Shown piece by piece: positions 45,535-53,337 of a stretch of 64,000 bases of DNA. This DNA is from JAUILH01 sp965230535 (GTDB lineage: Bacteria > Bacteroidota > Bacteroidia > Flavobacteriales_D > JAUILH01): positions 992,001-1,056,000 of the forward strand of contig OZ246009.1 in the NCBI GenBank assembly GCA_965230535.1. The letters are read 5' to 3'. Position numbers and translations under genes: made by a program. Within the stretch, counting starts at the first letter, position 1; each line of letters opens with the position of its first letter. The notes under the pieces are model-generated. The model was not told the DNA's origin and did not search any database. It saw only the letters and a list, made by a program, of their open reading frames with translations.

Positions 45535-46269
45535 TTGAGAAGAGAAAGAGTAATACTGCTCATGGGGGCTTCAGGAGGTCTCGGACTGGAGATGATAGAG
45601 TCTTTCTTTAATGGTGGCTACAAGTTGGCCTTACACTACAATTCCTCATTCGAAGGTTTGGAGAAGAAACTGGCTAAAATGTCTTCATCTTTTTGCAAAT
45701 TGTATCAGGCGGATATTACCAATGAATCGGATATTGAAAAACTTGTAAAGGAAGTTCATAACGATTTTGGCAGAATAGATGTGTTGGTCAACGCAGCTGG
45801 CATAACGGCAAGTGGAATGAGTTGGAAAATGAATTCTTCAGATTGGGACAAAACAATGGCAGTAAATCTAACCGGCCCGTTTTTAACCATTAAACATAGT
45901 TTGCCATTTATGCGTGAGGCAGGTTTTGGCAGAATCATCAATATTTCTTCCATTGTAGCCCAAACCGGCGTTATTGGAACAAGTGCTTATGCTGCCTCAA
46001 AAGCCGGACTAATTGGGTTGGTGAAGACAATTTCTAAGGAAGTGGCCAATAAGAACATCACGATTAACAATGTGGCGCTTGGTTATTTTGGAGCGGGCAT
46101 GATCCATGAAGTACCAGAAGATATTCAGGAAGAAATCAAGGCTCAGATTCCAAAAAAATCCTTTGGAAATCCGGAAGAATTGGCAAATTGTATTTTATAC
46201 CTCTGCGGTGATAAGGCATCATATATTACAGGACAAACTATCAATCTAAACGGAGGTTTATACTCATAA
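45535..46269 (+). CDS. SDR family oxidoreductase (FabG-like)
   Basis: The 244-residue NAD(P)-dependent reductase has MGASGGLGLEM as the cofactor glycine motif (residues 10-20) and NAAG near 87. The catalytic residues sit in NISSIVAQTGVIGTSAYAASKAG (Ser, Tyr and Lys). The start is TTG at 45535, immediately after the stop of the previous gene; the next ATG would cut the Rossmann strand. In this context it may reduce a sugar or acyl intermediate rather than serve fatty acid synthesis. Confidence 0.85.
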   Translation: MRRERVILLMGASGGLGLEMIESFFNGGYKLALHYNSSFEGLEKKLAKMSSSFCKLYQADITNESDIEKLVKEVHNDFGRIDVLVNAAGITASGMSWKMNSSDWDKTMAVNLTGPFLTIKHSLPFMREAGFGRIINISSIVAQTGVIGTSAYAASKAGLIGLVKTISKEVANKNITINNVALGYFGAGMIHEVPEDIQEEIKAQIPKKSFGNPEELANCILYLCGDKASYITGQTINLNGGLYS

Positions 46270-46272
46270 ATT

Positions 46273-46920
46273 ATGGTAAGAATTTTAGCACAGGAGAATT
46301 CGATATTAAACAACTTCATGGCAGAAATGCGAGATGATCGAATCCAAAAGGACAGCATGCGTTTCAGAAGAAACCTGGAAAGAGTGGGGGAGATTATGGC
46401 TTATGAATTGTCTAAAACCATGACTTATGAACCGCATGACATTTCAACGCCACTTGAAACTGCTCAATGTCACATTTTGTCTGAGCAGCCTGTGATTGCA
46501 ACGATTCTAAGAGCAGGAATGCCATTGCATCAAGGTGTGTTAAACTATTTTGATCAGGCTGAGAATTCCTTTATTTCTGCCTATCGAAAACATACTTCAG
46601 AGGAAGAATTTGAGATTGAAATCGAATATTTATCCTCTCCGAGTGTCGATGAAAAAACCTTGATTCTGTGTGATCCAATGCTGGCAACGGGAGGTTCTAT
46701 GATATTGGCTTATGAAGCCATGCTCAAAAGGGGAGAGCCCAAACAGGTGCACATATTGTCAGTAATTGCCAGTCAATCCGGACTGGATCATGTGCGCAAA
46801 CATTTGCCTGAAGATACCATGTACTGGATGGGAGATGTGGACGAAAAATTAACCAACAAAGCGTACATTTCTCCAGGATTAGGGGATGCAGGTGATCTGG
46901 CTTACGGTTCTAAAGTATAG
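46273..46920 (+). CDS. upp: uracil phosphoribosyltransferase
   Basis: The 215-residue salvage enzyme converts uracil and PRPP to UMP. The PRPP loop reads LCDPMLATGGSM (near residue 135), and ILRAGMPLHQGV is near 77. The uracil-binding C-terminus with SPGLGDAGDLAYG is present. It follows the SDR gene by 3 bp, so it may be read with it. Confidence 0.94.
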   Translation: MVRILAQENSILNNFMAEMRDDRIQKDSMRFRRNLERVGEIMAYELSKTMTYEPHDISTPLETAQCHILSEQPVIATILRAGMPLHQGVLNYFDQAENSFISAYRKHTSEEEFEIEIEYLSSPSVDEKTLILCDPMLATGGSMILAYEAMLKRGEPKQVHILSVIASQSGLDHVRKHLPEDTMYWMGDVDEKLTNKAYISPGLGDAGDLAYGSKV

Positions 46921-46922
46921 AG

Positions 46923-47414
46923 ATGAATATTTGGGCTGTTGTAGGATTTGTATTTTTTTCGTCGCTAAAATTCTTAGTGGCACCGCCATTTGGTTTCGAA
47001 TCCGGATTGAGTTTCTGGGGCGTGGTTTTGTGGATGTTTATTGGTGGCATTATCGGGGTAACCACATTCTATAATCTAAGTGCTTTTATTTTCGAAAAGG
47101 CAAGAAAGAAAAGGTTGGCCAGGAAACTAGAATTGGAGGCAAAAGGACTGCCGGATACCAAGAAAATCTTCACAGCAAAGAATAAAAAATTGGTGAATCT
47201 TAAGCATAAAATGGGAATGTATGGTGTGGTTTTTCTGGCATTGCCAGTTATTTCTTTACCCATTACCGGACTGGTTTGTGCCAAGTTTTTTAAGCACGAA
47301 GGGAAGAAACTATATATATCCCTCCTGTTGTCTTTGGCCCTATGGTCTTTCCTGCTCACCGGTTTTTTTGAGCTCTTTTACCATGATTTAAGAGAATGGA
47401 TTAGTAACTTGTAG
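46923..47414 (+). CDS. membrane protein of unknown function
   Basis: The 163-residue product has four predicted helices (around residues 1-20, 30-50, 95-118 and 130-150) and a basic, Lys-rich cytoplasmic loop between the second and third. No motif was recognised. It is 2 bp after upp and probably in the same transcript. Confidence 0.65.
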   Translation: MNIWAVVGFVFFSSLKFLVAPPFGFESGLSFWGVVLWMFIGGIIGVTTFYNLSAFIFEKARKKRLARKLELEAKGLPDTKKIFTAKNKKLVNLKHKMGMYGVVFLALPVISLPITGLVCAKFFKHEGKKLYISLLLSLALWSFLLTGFFELFYHDLREWISNL

Positions 47415-47508
47415 TAAGCTTCTGTATTAGATTAATCGTTTTTTCTACCAAATAATAAATCTAAGCCGGATTGTAATCGGTTGGTATAAATCTTGAGGGA
47501 CAAAAGTT

Positions 47509-49530
47509 ATGAAAAATCTAGCTGCACTTATACTTTCATTTGGATTCGTTTATCCGCTCTTTGCTCAGCAATATGAACATGGCTTTAAAAAGCCCAGAGA
47601 TTATCAATTGAGCAAAAAAAATTGGTATCATCAAATTGAAAATGATGTCTACTCCTCAAAGCAATACCTGTTTTTAGATGATTTAAATGGGAATTACTTC
47701 AAACGATACGATTACTTGTCTAAATCAGAGAGCAATGTCAAAGTTCATCCTTCAACTTGTCTGAAAGATCAAATTAGCGGAATGAGTATGAATGGAGAAT
47801 ATGTAGACTTTTATCCTGAGGTCTGCGCTGATAGCATCATTCCGGCTGTTTATTTGTCAAAACGATTTGTGAGCAATGAGGACTGGAACCAATTCCAGAA
47901 CTATGTTATGGATTCAACGGTGAGGTCGATTTTAATGGATGAAATGCCGGAAGGATTCGGAACTCCCACTATGTATTTTCCATACGATGATTCTGAACCC
48001 GATTTTTACGCTAAGAATATGTCTTCTGAATGGAATATTAACTGGGATAAAAAAATCGATTACAAGATTGATCCGTCAAATGAACTGATGAAGTATTTTT
48101 ATGATCGCTATTATCCGGAACATGAAAGGATCGACCGCAAGCCTGAAATTGATCCAAGGAAATTAATGTTCTCGTATTACTGGCTGCATAATACATCCGA
48201 TAAAGGTGTTGTTCAATATGACAGACGACCATTCAAAGTTCATGTTGATTCTTTTTTTAACTACGACAAAATCTCAAGGAAGTATGCAGACATTGTTTAT
48301 GATAGTTTGATCCGTGACATGATATCAACCATCAGTGACTCAACTTTGTGGAAGCTTCAAAGCACTGCGCCTCATTATGGAGATATGGGAGATCAATTGG
48401 TGTACTATTATGCCTGGCATCCTCAATTTAAAGATTACCCGGTTACGTCAATCAATGGCTATCAGGCAAAAGGTTATTTGGCATGGAAGCAACGAGAACA
48501 TCAACAGTATTTAGACAGGAAGGACTTGCCTTACATAGTGGAATATAGTTTGCCTACTCCCTATGAAATCAAAGAAAATGACATGCATGCAGATGTGGTA
48601 GTTAATGATTTTGATATGTCAGAATACAGAATCACCAATCAAGATTACCTGGAATTCATTGATTATGTACGTGATTCTATTGGCTTAAGAATACTTTCTG
48701 AAGAACTCGAATATGAAAAATATATGAAGCCTACCTTCAACGGGGAAGGAGAAAGAAAAGCACCGGAAGAATGGATTCTAAATTGGTCAAGGCAAAAGGA
48801 TGTGCATAGTAAAGACACAAAAATCAGGTCTGTTTTAGAACAAATGGAATATCCGGAGTTTCTTGGAGGAAAGACGTTTGATTGGGATCCCAGGAAATTG
48901 AGCTATGCCTATTCTTACTACAATTTTAAATTGGCTGCTCCATTGGGCGAGCTGAAAGAAGCAAGGCACGGCTATGAAACAGGCTATGAAACCTGTCCTT
49001 ACTTCAAGCCTCTGGAAATTCCGTACAACAAAGCCGCCAAACGCTATGAAGAGTTGGGAAAAGATTTGAGTTTGGGATATGTTAATAGCTTGTGTAGAAA
49101 TAATAGTGTGAGATCACATATGGACAGGTCCAGGTTTATCATTTACGAACGCATCTCAATTTATCCGGAAATGCAATGTGTTAGTAATTACTTTTGTAAG
49201 GAGTACGATTGGGAAGAGAAAGGCAGAGCGGATTGTTGTACAGAATTCTTTGAAGGGAAACGAGCGCCTGAATATGATTTTACCAGCGAGCCAAAAGCTT
49301 CTATGACCAATATCAATTACGAACAGGCGCATGCTTATTACTGCTGGAAACAGAAGAAAGATGGTTATATCGTTAAGCATGATGATGTTCTAATAGCAAA
49401 CTACATTCCGTCTGAAGAAGAATGGAAACGAATTCAAAAAGGACAAAAAGTTGTTCATCCGGGCAAGACATATCAAATGCCTACTCCGGTTTTTAGATAC
49501 ACTATGAAATTTTATCCCCGACACAAATAA
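47509..49530 (+). CDS. exported protein with two degenerate FGE-sulfatase-like domains (GldK/J-like)
   Basis: The 673-residue product has a signal peptide (cleavage after LFAQ). It contains two FGE/SUMF1-like units. Unit one runs from about 120 (VSNEDWNQFQNYVMDS) to about 330 (SINGYQAKGYLAWK). Unit two runs from about 375 (ITNQDYLEFIDYVRDS) to about 630 (SMTNINYEQAHAYYCWK). The pattern ITNxDYxxFxxYVRDS is that of GldK and GldJ in the T9SS/gliding machinery. No second Cys of an active FGE is seen, so a structural role is likely. Confidence 0.75.
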   Translation: MKNLAALILSFGFVYPLFAQQYEHGFKKPRDYQLSKKNWYHQIENDVYSSKQYLFLDDLNGNYFKRYDYLSKSESNVKVHPSTCLKDQISGMSMNGEYVDFYPEVCADSIIPAVYLSKRFVSNEDWNQFQNYVMDSTVRSILMDEMPEGFGTPTMYFPYDDSEPDFYAKNMSSEWNINWDKKIDYKIDPSNELMKYFYDRYYPEHERIDRKPEIDPRKLMFSYYWLHNTSDKGVVQYDRRPFKVHVDSFFNYDKISRKYADIVYDSLIRDMISTISDSTLWKLQSTAPHYGDMGDQLVYYYAWHPQFKDYPVTSINGYQAKGYLAWKQREHQQYLDRKDLPYIVEYSLPTPYEIKENDMHADVVVNDFDMSEYRITNQDYLEFIDYVRDSIGLRILSEELEYEKYMKPTFNGEGERKAPEEWILNWSRQKDVHSKDTKIRSVLEQMEYPEFLGGKTFDWDPRKLSYAYSYYNFKLAAPLGELKEARHGYETGYETCPYFKPLEIPYNKAAKRYEELGKDLSLGYVNSLCRNNSVRSHMDRSRFIIYERISIYPEMQCVSNYFCKEYDWEEKGRADCCTEFFEGKRAPEYDFTSEPKASMTNINYEQAHAYYCWKQKKDGYIVKHDDVLIANYIPSEEEWKRIQKGQKVVHPGKTYQMPTPVFRYTMKFYPRHK

Positions 49531-50219
49531 TGGCGATTAAACACATTTTTTTCGATCTGGATCATACCCTTTGGGATTTTGATACCAATGCTTATCATAC
49601 TTTGGACGAATTGTTCCATGAATTTGGTTACGACCGTAAATTACCTTGTTCCAGTGATGAATTCATCCAGGTTTATCAAAGAATCAATGATGAGCAGTGG
49701 GCTTTATATAGAAATGGAGATATCACGAAGGATATTCTGAGAACCTCAAGATATCGACTCACTTTTGAGCATTTTGGTTATACAAATGAAGCTGAAGCCG
49801 GTCAATTTGGGGATTTGTATATTCAACGTTGTCCCAGGAAGACCGCATTGTGCGATGGCTGTATTGAGTTGTTGGATGAATTACGACCAAAGTACGATCT
49901 CCACATCATTACCAACGGCTTTTCTGAAGTGCAACCAGTTAAAATGAGGGAATCAGGTTTGGATTCTTATTTTAAAGTGACCATGACCAGTGAAAGAGCT
50001 GATTGCAAAAAACCAGGTGCACCTATCTTCTTAAAAGCAATGGATGAGGCAGGTGCTCAGGCTCACAGCAGCATCATGATAGGAGACAGTTTTGAAGCTG
50101 ATGTAATTGGCGCAGAAAATATTGGAATGAAAGCGGTTCTATACGATCCTAACGATAAGTACCCGGAAGTTTTGGATCGAAAAATCAACCACCTTAGTCA
50201 GGTACTTAATCATTTGTAG
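49530..50219 (+). CDS. HAD hydrolase, YjjG-type noncanonical pyrimidine nucleotidase
   Basis: The 229-residue phosphatase has HAD motif I as FFDLDHTLWDFD, motif II as HIITNGFSE near residue 128, Lys before GAPIF, and motif IV as MIGDSFEADVIGA. The cap domain is the C1 type. YjjG homologues hydrolyse 5'-dUMP, dTMP and odd pyrimidine nucleotides. Its start overlaps the preceding stop by 1 bp. Confidence 0.88.
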   Translation: MAIKHIFFDLDHTLWDFDTNAYHTLDELFHEFGYDRKLPCSSDEFIQVYQRINDEQWALYRNGDITKDILRTSRYRLTFEHFGYTNEAEAGQFGDLYIQRCPRKTALCDGCIELLDELRPKYDLHIITNGFSEVQPVKMRESGLDSYFKVTMTSERADCKKPGAPIFLKAMDEAGAQAHSSIMIGDSFEADVIGAENIGMKAVLYDPNDKYPEVLDRKINHLSQVLNHL

Positions 50220-51465
50220 ATGGAGCAGGCGCTTCAACTGTTTCAAACAACTGAGGCTTATGCTTGATGAAGCGGTAGGTGATATAAAATGCCAATATTA
50301 AGAACACAGCAGCTACTATGTAAGGAGCTCCGGGAAATTCGATAGGAGCTCCCGGTCCTGTGAACACTTCCAAAGTTGGATTGTAAATCAAGAAGCCAAG
50401 AATACTGGACAAACTGATTAAAGCGGTTAACGAACCTTGCAATTCGCCCTGCTCTTCATCCGGAACCTGATTGGAAACAACTCCCTGTAGAGTAGGACCC
50501 GCAATTCCTCCTAAACAGTAGGGAATGCTGAAGACAAATAACATCCAGCCCTCAGAAGCAAAAGCGAATAAAGTCATACCCAAACACCAAAGCGTATATC
50601 CTATGATAATGGCCTTGGAGTTGCCGAATTTTTTAACGAAAAAGCCAGTTAATCCACCCTGAACCAATACCACCAGAAGTCCTACAAAACTCAAAGAGTA
50701 ACCTACTTCCGCTTCACTCCAGCCAAAACGGTATTCGGAAAAGAGTGCCCAGGTTGAAGGCAAAGATTGGCCTGCTATCTGAAGTAAGAAGAAGGCAATT
50801 ATGAGCCCGAGAATGGTTTTGTATTTTTTAAGATGTAGGATGGAGTTAATGGGGTTAAGATTGCTCCATTCGAGTTCTCTGCGCTTAGATTTGTCGAGCG
50901 ATTCCGGAATTACAAATAAGCCATAAAGAAAGTTAAGTCCTCCTAAAATAGCAGCCAGAATAAAAGGTGCTCTGATGCCGAACTCTTCTGAAACAACCCC
51001 TCCAATAAAAGGGCCTATGATAAACCCAAGTCCAAATGCCGCTCCGATCAATCCAAAGTTTTTCGCCTTGTTTTCGTGCGTACTGATATCAGATACATAG
51101 GCAGTAGCCACGGTATGACTCGCACCGCAAATCCCTCCGAAAATTCTACCAATGATTAACCACGTAAAAGTGGGAGCAACTGCATGCATCACGTAGTCTA
51201 AGGAAAGTCCCGCAACGGAAATGAGAAGTAATGGGCGCCTTCCATATCGATCACTTAATGCACCCAGAATTGGTGCAAAAAAGAACAGTGGAATGGAATA
51301 AGCGAGCAGCATCACCATATAATGAATGGCAATGTCATCAACGGCTCTTCCTGTAAGTTCCTGTATCAGACTTGGAGCAACGGGTATAATCATACCAATA
51401 CCGATCAGGTCAATTAAAACCGTGATAAATATGAAACCCAGTGATGCTTTTTTATTGCCTCTCAT
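50206..51465 (-). CDS. MFS transporter, TCR/Tet-like
   Basis: The 419-residue inner membrane protein has twelve hydrophobic segments. The MFS signature GALSDRYGRRPLL lies between helices 2 and 3, and the N-terminal IGIGMIIPVAPSLIQ is as in TetA-type transporters. Substrate unknown; the resemblance does not prove tetracycline efflux. It converges with the HAD gene (14 bp overlap) and starts next to the terminator of the Cys-rich protein gene. Confidence 0.88.
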   Translation of the reverse strand: MRGNKKASLGFIFITVLIDLIGIGMIIPVAPSLIQELTGRAVDDIAIHYMVMLLAYSIPLFFFAPILGALSDRYGRRPLLLISVAGLSLDYVMHAVAPTFTWLIIGRIFGGICGASHTVATAYVSDISTHENKAKNFGLIGAAFGLGFIIGPFIGGVVSEEFGIRAPFILAAILGGLNFLYGLFVIPESLDKSKRRELEWSNLNPINSILHLKKYKTILGLIIAFFLLQIAGQSLPSTWALFSEYRFGWSEAEVGYSLSFVGLLVVLVQGGLTGFFVKKFGNSKAIIIGYTLWCLGMTLFAFASEGWMLFVFSIPYCLGGIAGPTLQGVVSNQVPDEEQGELQGSLTALISLSSILGFLIYNPTLEVFTGPGAPIEFPGAPYIVAAVFLILAFYITYRFIKHKPQLFETVEAPAPSTND

Positions 51466-51483
51466 AATTCTGAACGAATGTAA

Positions 51484-51518
51484 AACAAAAATCCCCTCAT
51501 GCAGAGCACAAGGGGATT
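51484..51518 (-). terminator. rho-independent terminator of the Cys/Lys-rich protein gene
   Basis: AATCCCCT and AGGGGATT form an 8-bp stem around a 13-nt loop. On the minus strand a T-rich run follows. It sits between the small Cys/Lys-rich gene and the MFS gene. Confidence 0.75.
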
Positions 51519-51539
51519 AACTTTTTTTTAAACTAGACT

Positions 51540-51782
51540 CTACTTAGAACCTTCTTTCTTAGTACAAGTTTTTGAGCAAGTTTTAGCTTCTCCTTTAGTA
51601 CAAGTTTTTGAACAAGTCTTAGAGCAAGTCTTAGAACATTTTTTCTTCTTCTTTTTCTTATCGTCGTCCTTCTTTACAGACGCAACTTCTGTTTCAGCTT
51701 TTTCGTTTGAAGTCGCTGCAACCGCTACTGCAGTTCCACCGATAAAAGCAAACATAGCTAAACCTAAAAATACTTTTTTCAT
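51540..51782 (-). CDS. small exported protein with CSKT repeats
   Basis: About 80 residues from the ATG at 51782, which gives a clean signal peptide (MKKVFLGLAMFAF...AVAA). A longer reading from further up is unlikely because its promoter lies inside it. The mature protein has a run of seven Lys, then the tetrad CSKT in tandem and again after a spacer, with six Cys in all. This spacing suits metal binding or disulphide cross-linking. It has its own promoter and terminator, so it is a single-gene unit. Confidence 0.75.
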   Translation of the reverse strand: MKKVFLGLAMFAFIGGTAVAVAATSNEKAETEVASVKKDDDKKKKKKKCSKTCSKTCSKTCTKGEAKTCSKTCTKKEGSK

Positions 51783-51806
51783 TTTGATCAAAATTTTGAA
51801 TTCCAT

Positions 51807-51834
51807 CAAATATACTAAAAAGTTGTGGATACAA
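51807..51834 (-). promoter_or_regulatory. Bacteroidota-type promoter of the CSKT-repeat gene
   Basis: On the minus strand, TTG (51832-51834), a 17-bp spacer and a perfect TATATTTG (51807-51814) precede the gene. The leader would be about 20 nt. Confidence 0.55.
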
Positions 51835-51860
51835 TAAATATAATCCCCGCAAGTGTCGCT

Positions 51861-52520
51861 TTACTGACAATAAGCCAGAACAGTTTCATTGCCAGTTACT
51901 TTGTCGTCGATAGCCACTTTGATATCGGTATCCAGAGGAAGAAAAATGTCGACACGAGATCCAAATTTGATGAAACCAAGTTCGTCGTTAAGATTTACTT
52001 CTGTGTTGGTTTTACTATAGGTAACGATACGTCTGGCGACCGCTCCGGCGATTTGGCGAACTAAAATTTCTTTGCCATCAGGTCTGCAGATTACCACCGT
52101 ACTTCTTTCATTCAGTTCGCTGGATTTTGGGTGCCAGGCAACGAGAAATTTCCCCTTATGGTATTGTGTGTAGTTCACTTTTCCTTTGCAGGGATACCAT
52201 TGAGCGTGTACGTTAAGTGGCGACATGAAGATAGATACTTGTATGCGCTCATCTTTGAAATATTCTTTTTCAACGGTCTTTTCAATTACCACAACTTTTC
52301 CGTCTGCCGGACATAATAATTGTCCGTTTTCGGGACTGGCTTTTCTTGTAGGCATTCTAAAAAACCAAAGCACCAGACCAAGTAAAACCAGGAGGCCTAC
52401 TGTCACAATCCAAAAGATGATGGATGCAATATCTTCTGTTTTAATAGCAGCCACCAACATACCAATGAATAGAGATGATACAAGTGTGATGGTTGGATAG
52501 CCTTCTTTGTGAATATACAT
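51861..52520 (-). CDS. psd: phosphatidylserine decarboxylase (short, pyruvoyl type)
   Basis: About 219 residues from the ATG at 52520, two bases after the cdsA stop; upstream in-frame codons would overlap cdsA. It has two N-terminal membrane helices. The decarboxylase domain shows LCPADGKVVVIE, NVHAQWYP and the self-cleavage site KFGSR, where the Ser becomes the pyruvoyl group. It makes phosphatidylethanolamine. It is the last gene of the rsfS-ftsH-cdsA-psd run. Confidence 0.92.
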   Translation of the reverse strand: MYIHKEGYPTITLVSSLFIGMLVAAIKTEDIASIIFWIVTVGLLVLLGLVLWFFRMPTRKASPENGQLLCPADGKVVVIEKTVEKEYFKDERIQVSIFMSPLNVHAQWYPCKGKVNYTQYHKGKFLVAWHPKSSELNERSTVVICRPDGKEILVRQIAGAVARRIVTYSKTNTEVNLNDELGFIKFGSRVDIFLPLDTDIKVAIDDKVTGNETVLAYCQ

Positions 52521-52521
52521 G

Positions 52522-53337
52522 TTAGATGTTTTGATAGATAAAGATGTAAGCCACAACGGTCGGAATAGCTAATAAGGCACCATCCAATCGATCCAGCAGA
52601 CCTCCGTGTCCCGGTAGCAAGTTTCCGGAATCTTTGACATTTGCACGTCTTTTTAAGAAAGATTCAAATAAGTCTCCTAAAGTGCCAAAGATCACGACAA
52701 TGAAAGCAGAAGGAATTAAGATTCCCAGATCAATGTCGAACAAATACTGTAATAGGATGGCACACAAAAATGTGAATGAAAGTCCACCAAATACGCCTTC
52801 CCATGTCTTTTTGGGAGAAATCTTAGGGGCCAGTAGGTGTTTACCCATGAATTTTCCGCACAGATAAGCAAAAGTATCGTAGCACCAGATCAATATAAAG
52901 ATCATTAAAATCGGATCTGTGTTGAAATGCTCATTGTATTGCCACTCACCATTTATATATCTGTAATCAGAAATGCCAATGAATGACAATAATGCCAGTG
53001 GAATGGTGATGTAGATGATGCTGAATACCTGTTCCGCTTCTTTGTAAGCTGTAAGTGCAATCAGGGTTCCTGAAACAATGGCGAAGGGTACGTAGTAAAA
53101 ATCACCCAGAGAAATAAACACGGGTGTGATGAGCAGATAATAAGAAAGCACAGCAATGATTTGCTGTGCACTTATTTGTTTTTCTGTCATGCCGAGAATC
53201 TTTCCCAGTTCCGTGCAGCAGATGTACACGAAAAAGCCCATTAAAATACTGGTGAAAGCAAAACTATAGGAAGTTGTAGCGACAATAAGTCCTACATAGA
53301 CGGTTCCAACAATAGCTCTTTTAAGCAATTCATTCAT
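52522..53337 (-). CDS. cdsA: phosphatidate cytidylyltransferase
   Basis: The 271-residue membrane protein makes CDP-diacylglycerol from CTP and phosphatidate. It has about eight hydrophobic helices and the family signature in the C-terminal part, KISPKKTWEG followed by a long stretch ending LPGHGGLLDRLDG. It overlaps ftsH by 8 bp. Together with psd it supplies two consecutive parts of the phospholipid route. Confidence 0.95.
   Translation of the reverse strand: MNELLKRAIVGTVYVGLIVATTSYSFAFTSILMGFFVYICCTELGKILGMTEKQISAQQIIAVLSYYLLITPVFISLGDFYYVPFAIVSGTLIALTAYKEAEQVFSIIYITIPLALLSFIGISDYRYINGEWQYNEHFNTDPILMIFILIWCYDTFAYLCGKFMGKHLLAPKISPKKTWEGVFGGLSFTFLCAILLQYLFDIDLGILIPSAFIVVIFGTLGDLFESFLKRRANVKDSGNLLPGHGGLLDRLDGALLAIPTVVAYIFIYQNI

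Noticed and set aside
50206..51465. Tetracycline efflux gene
   Set aside because: Only general MFS/TCR family features are visible; no regulator or mobile context, so I do not call a resistance function.
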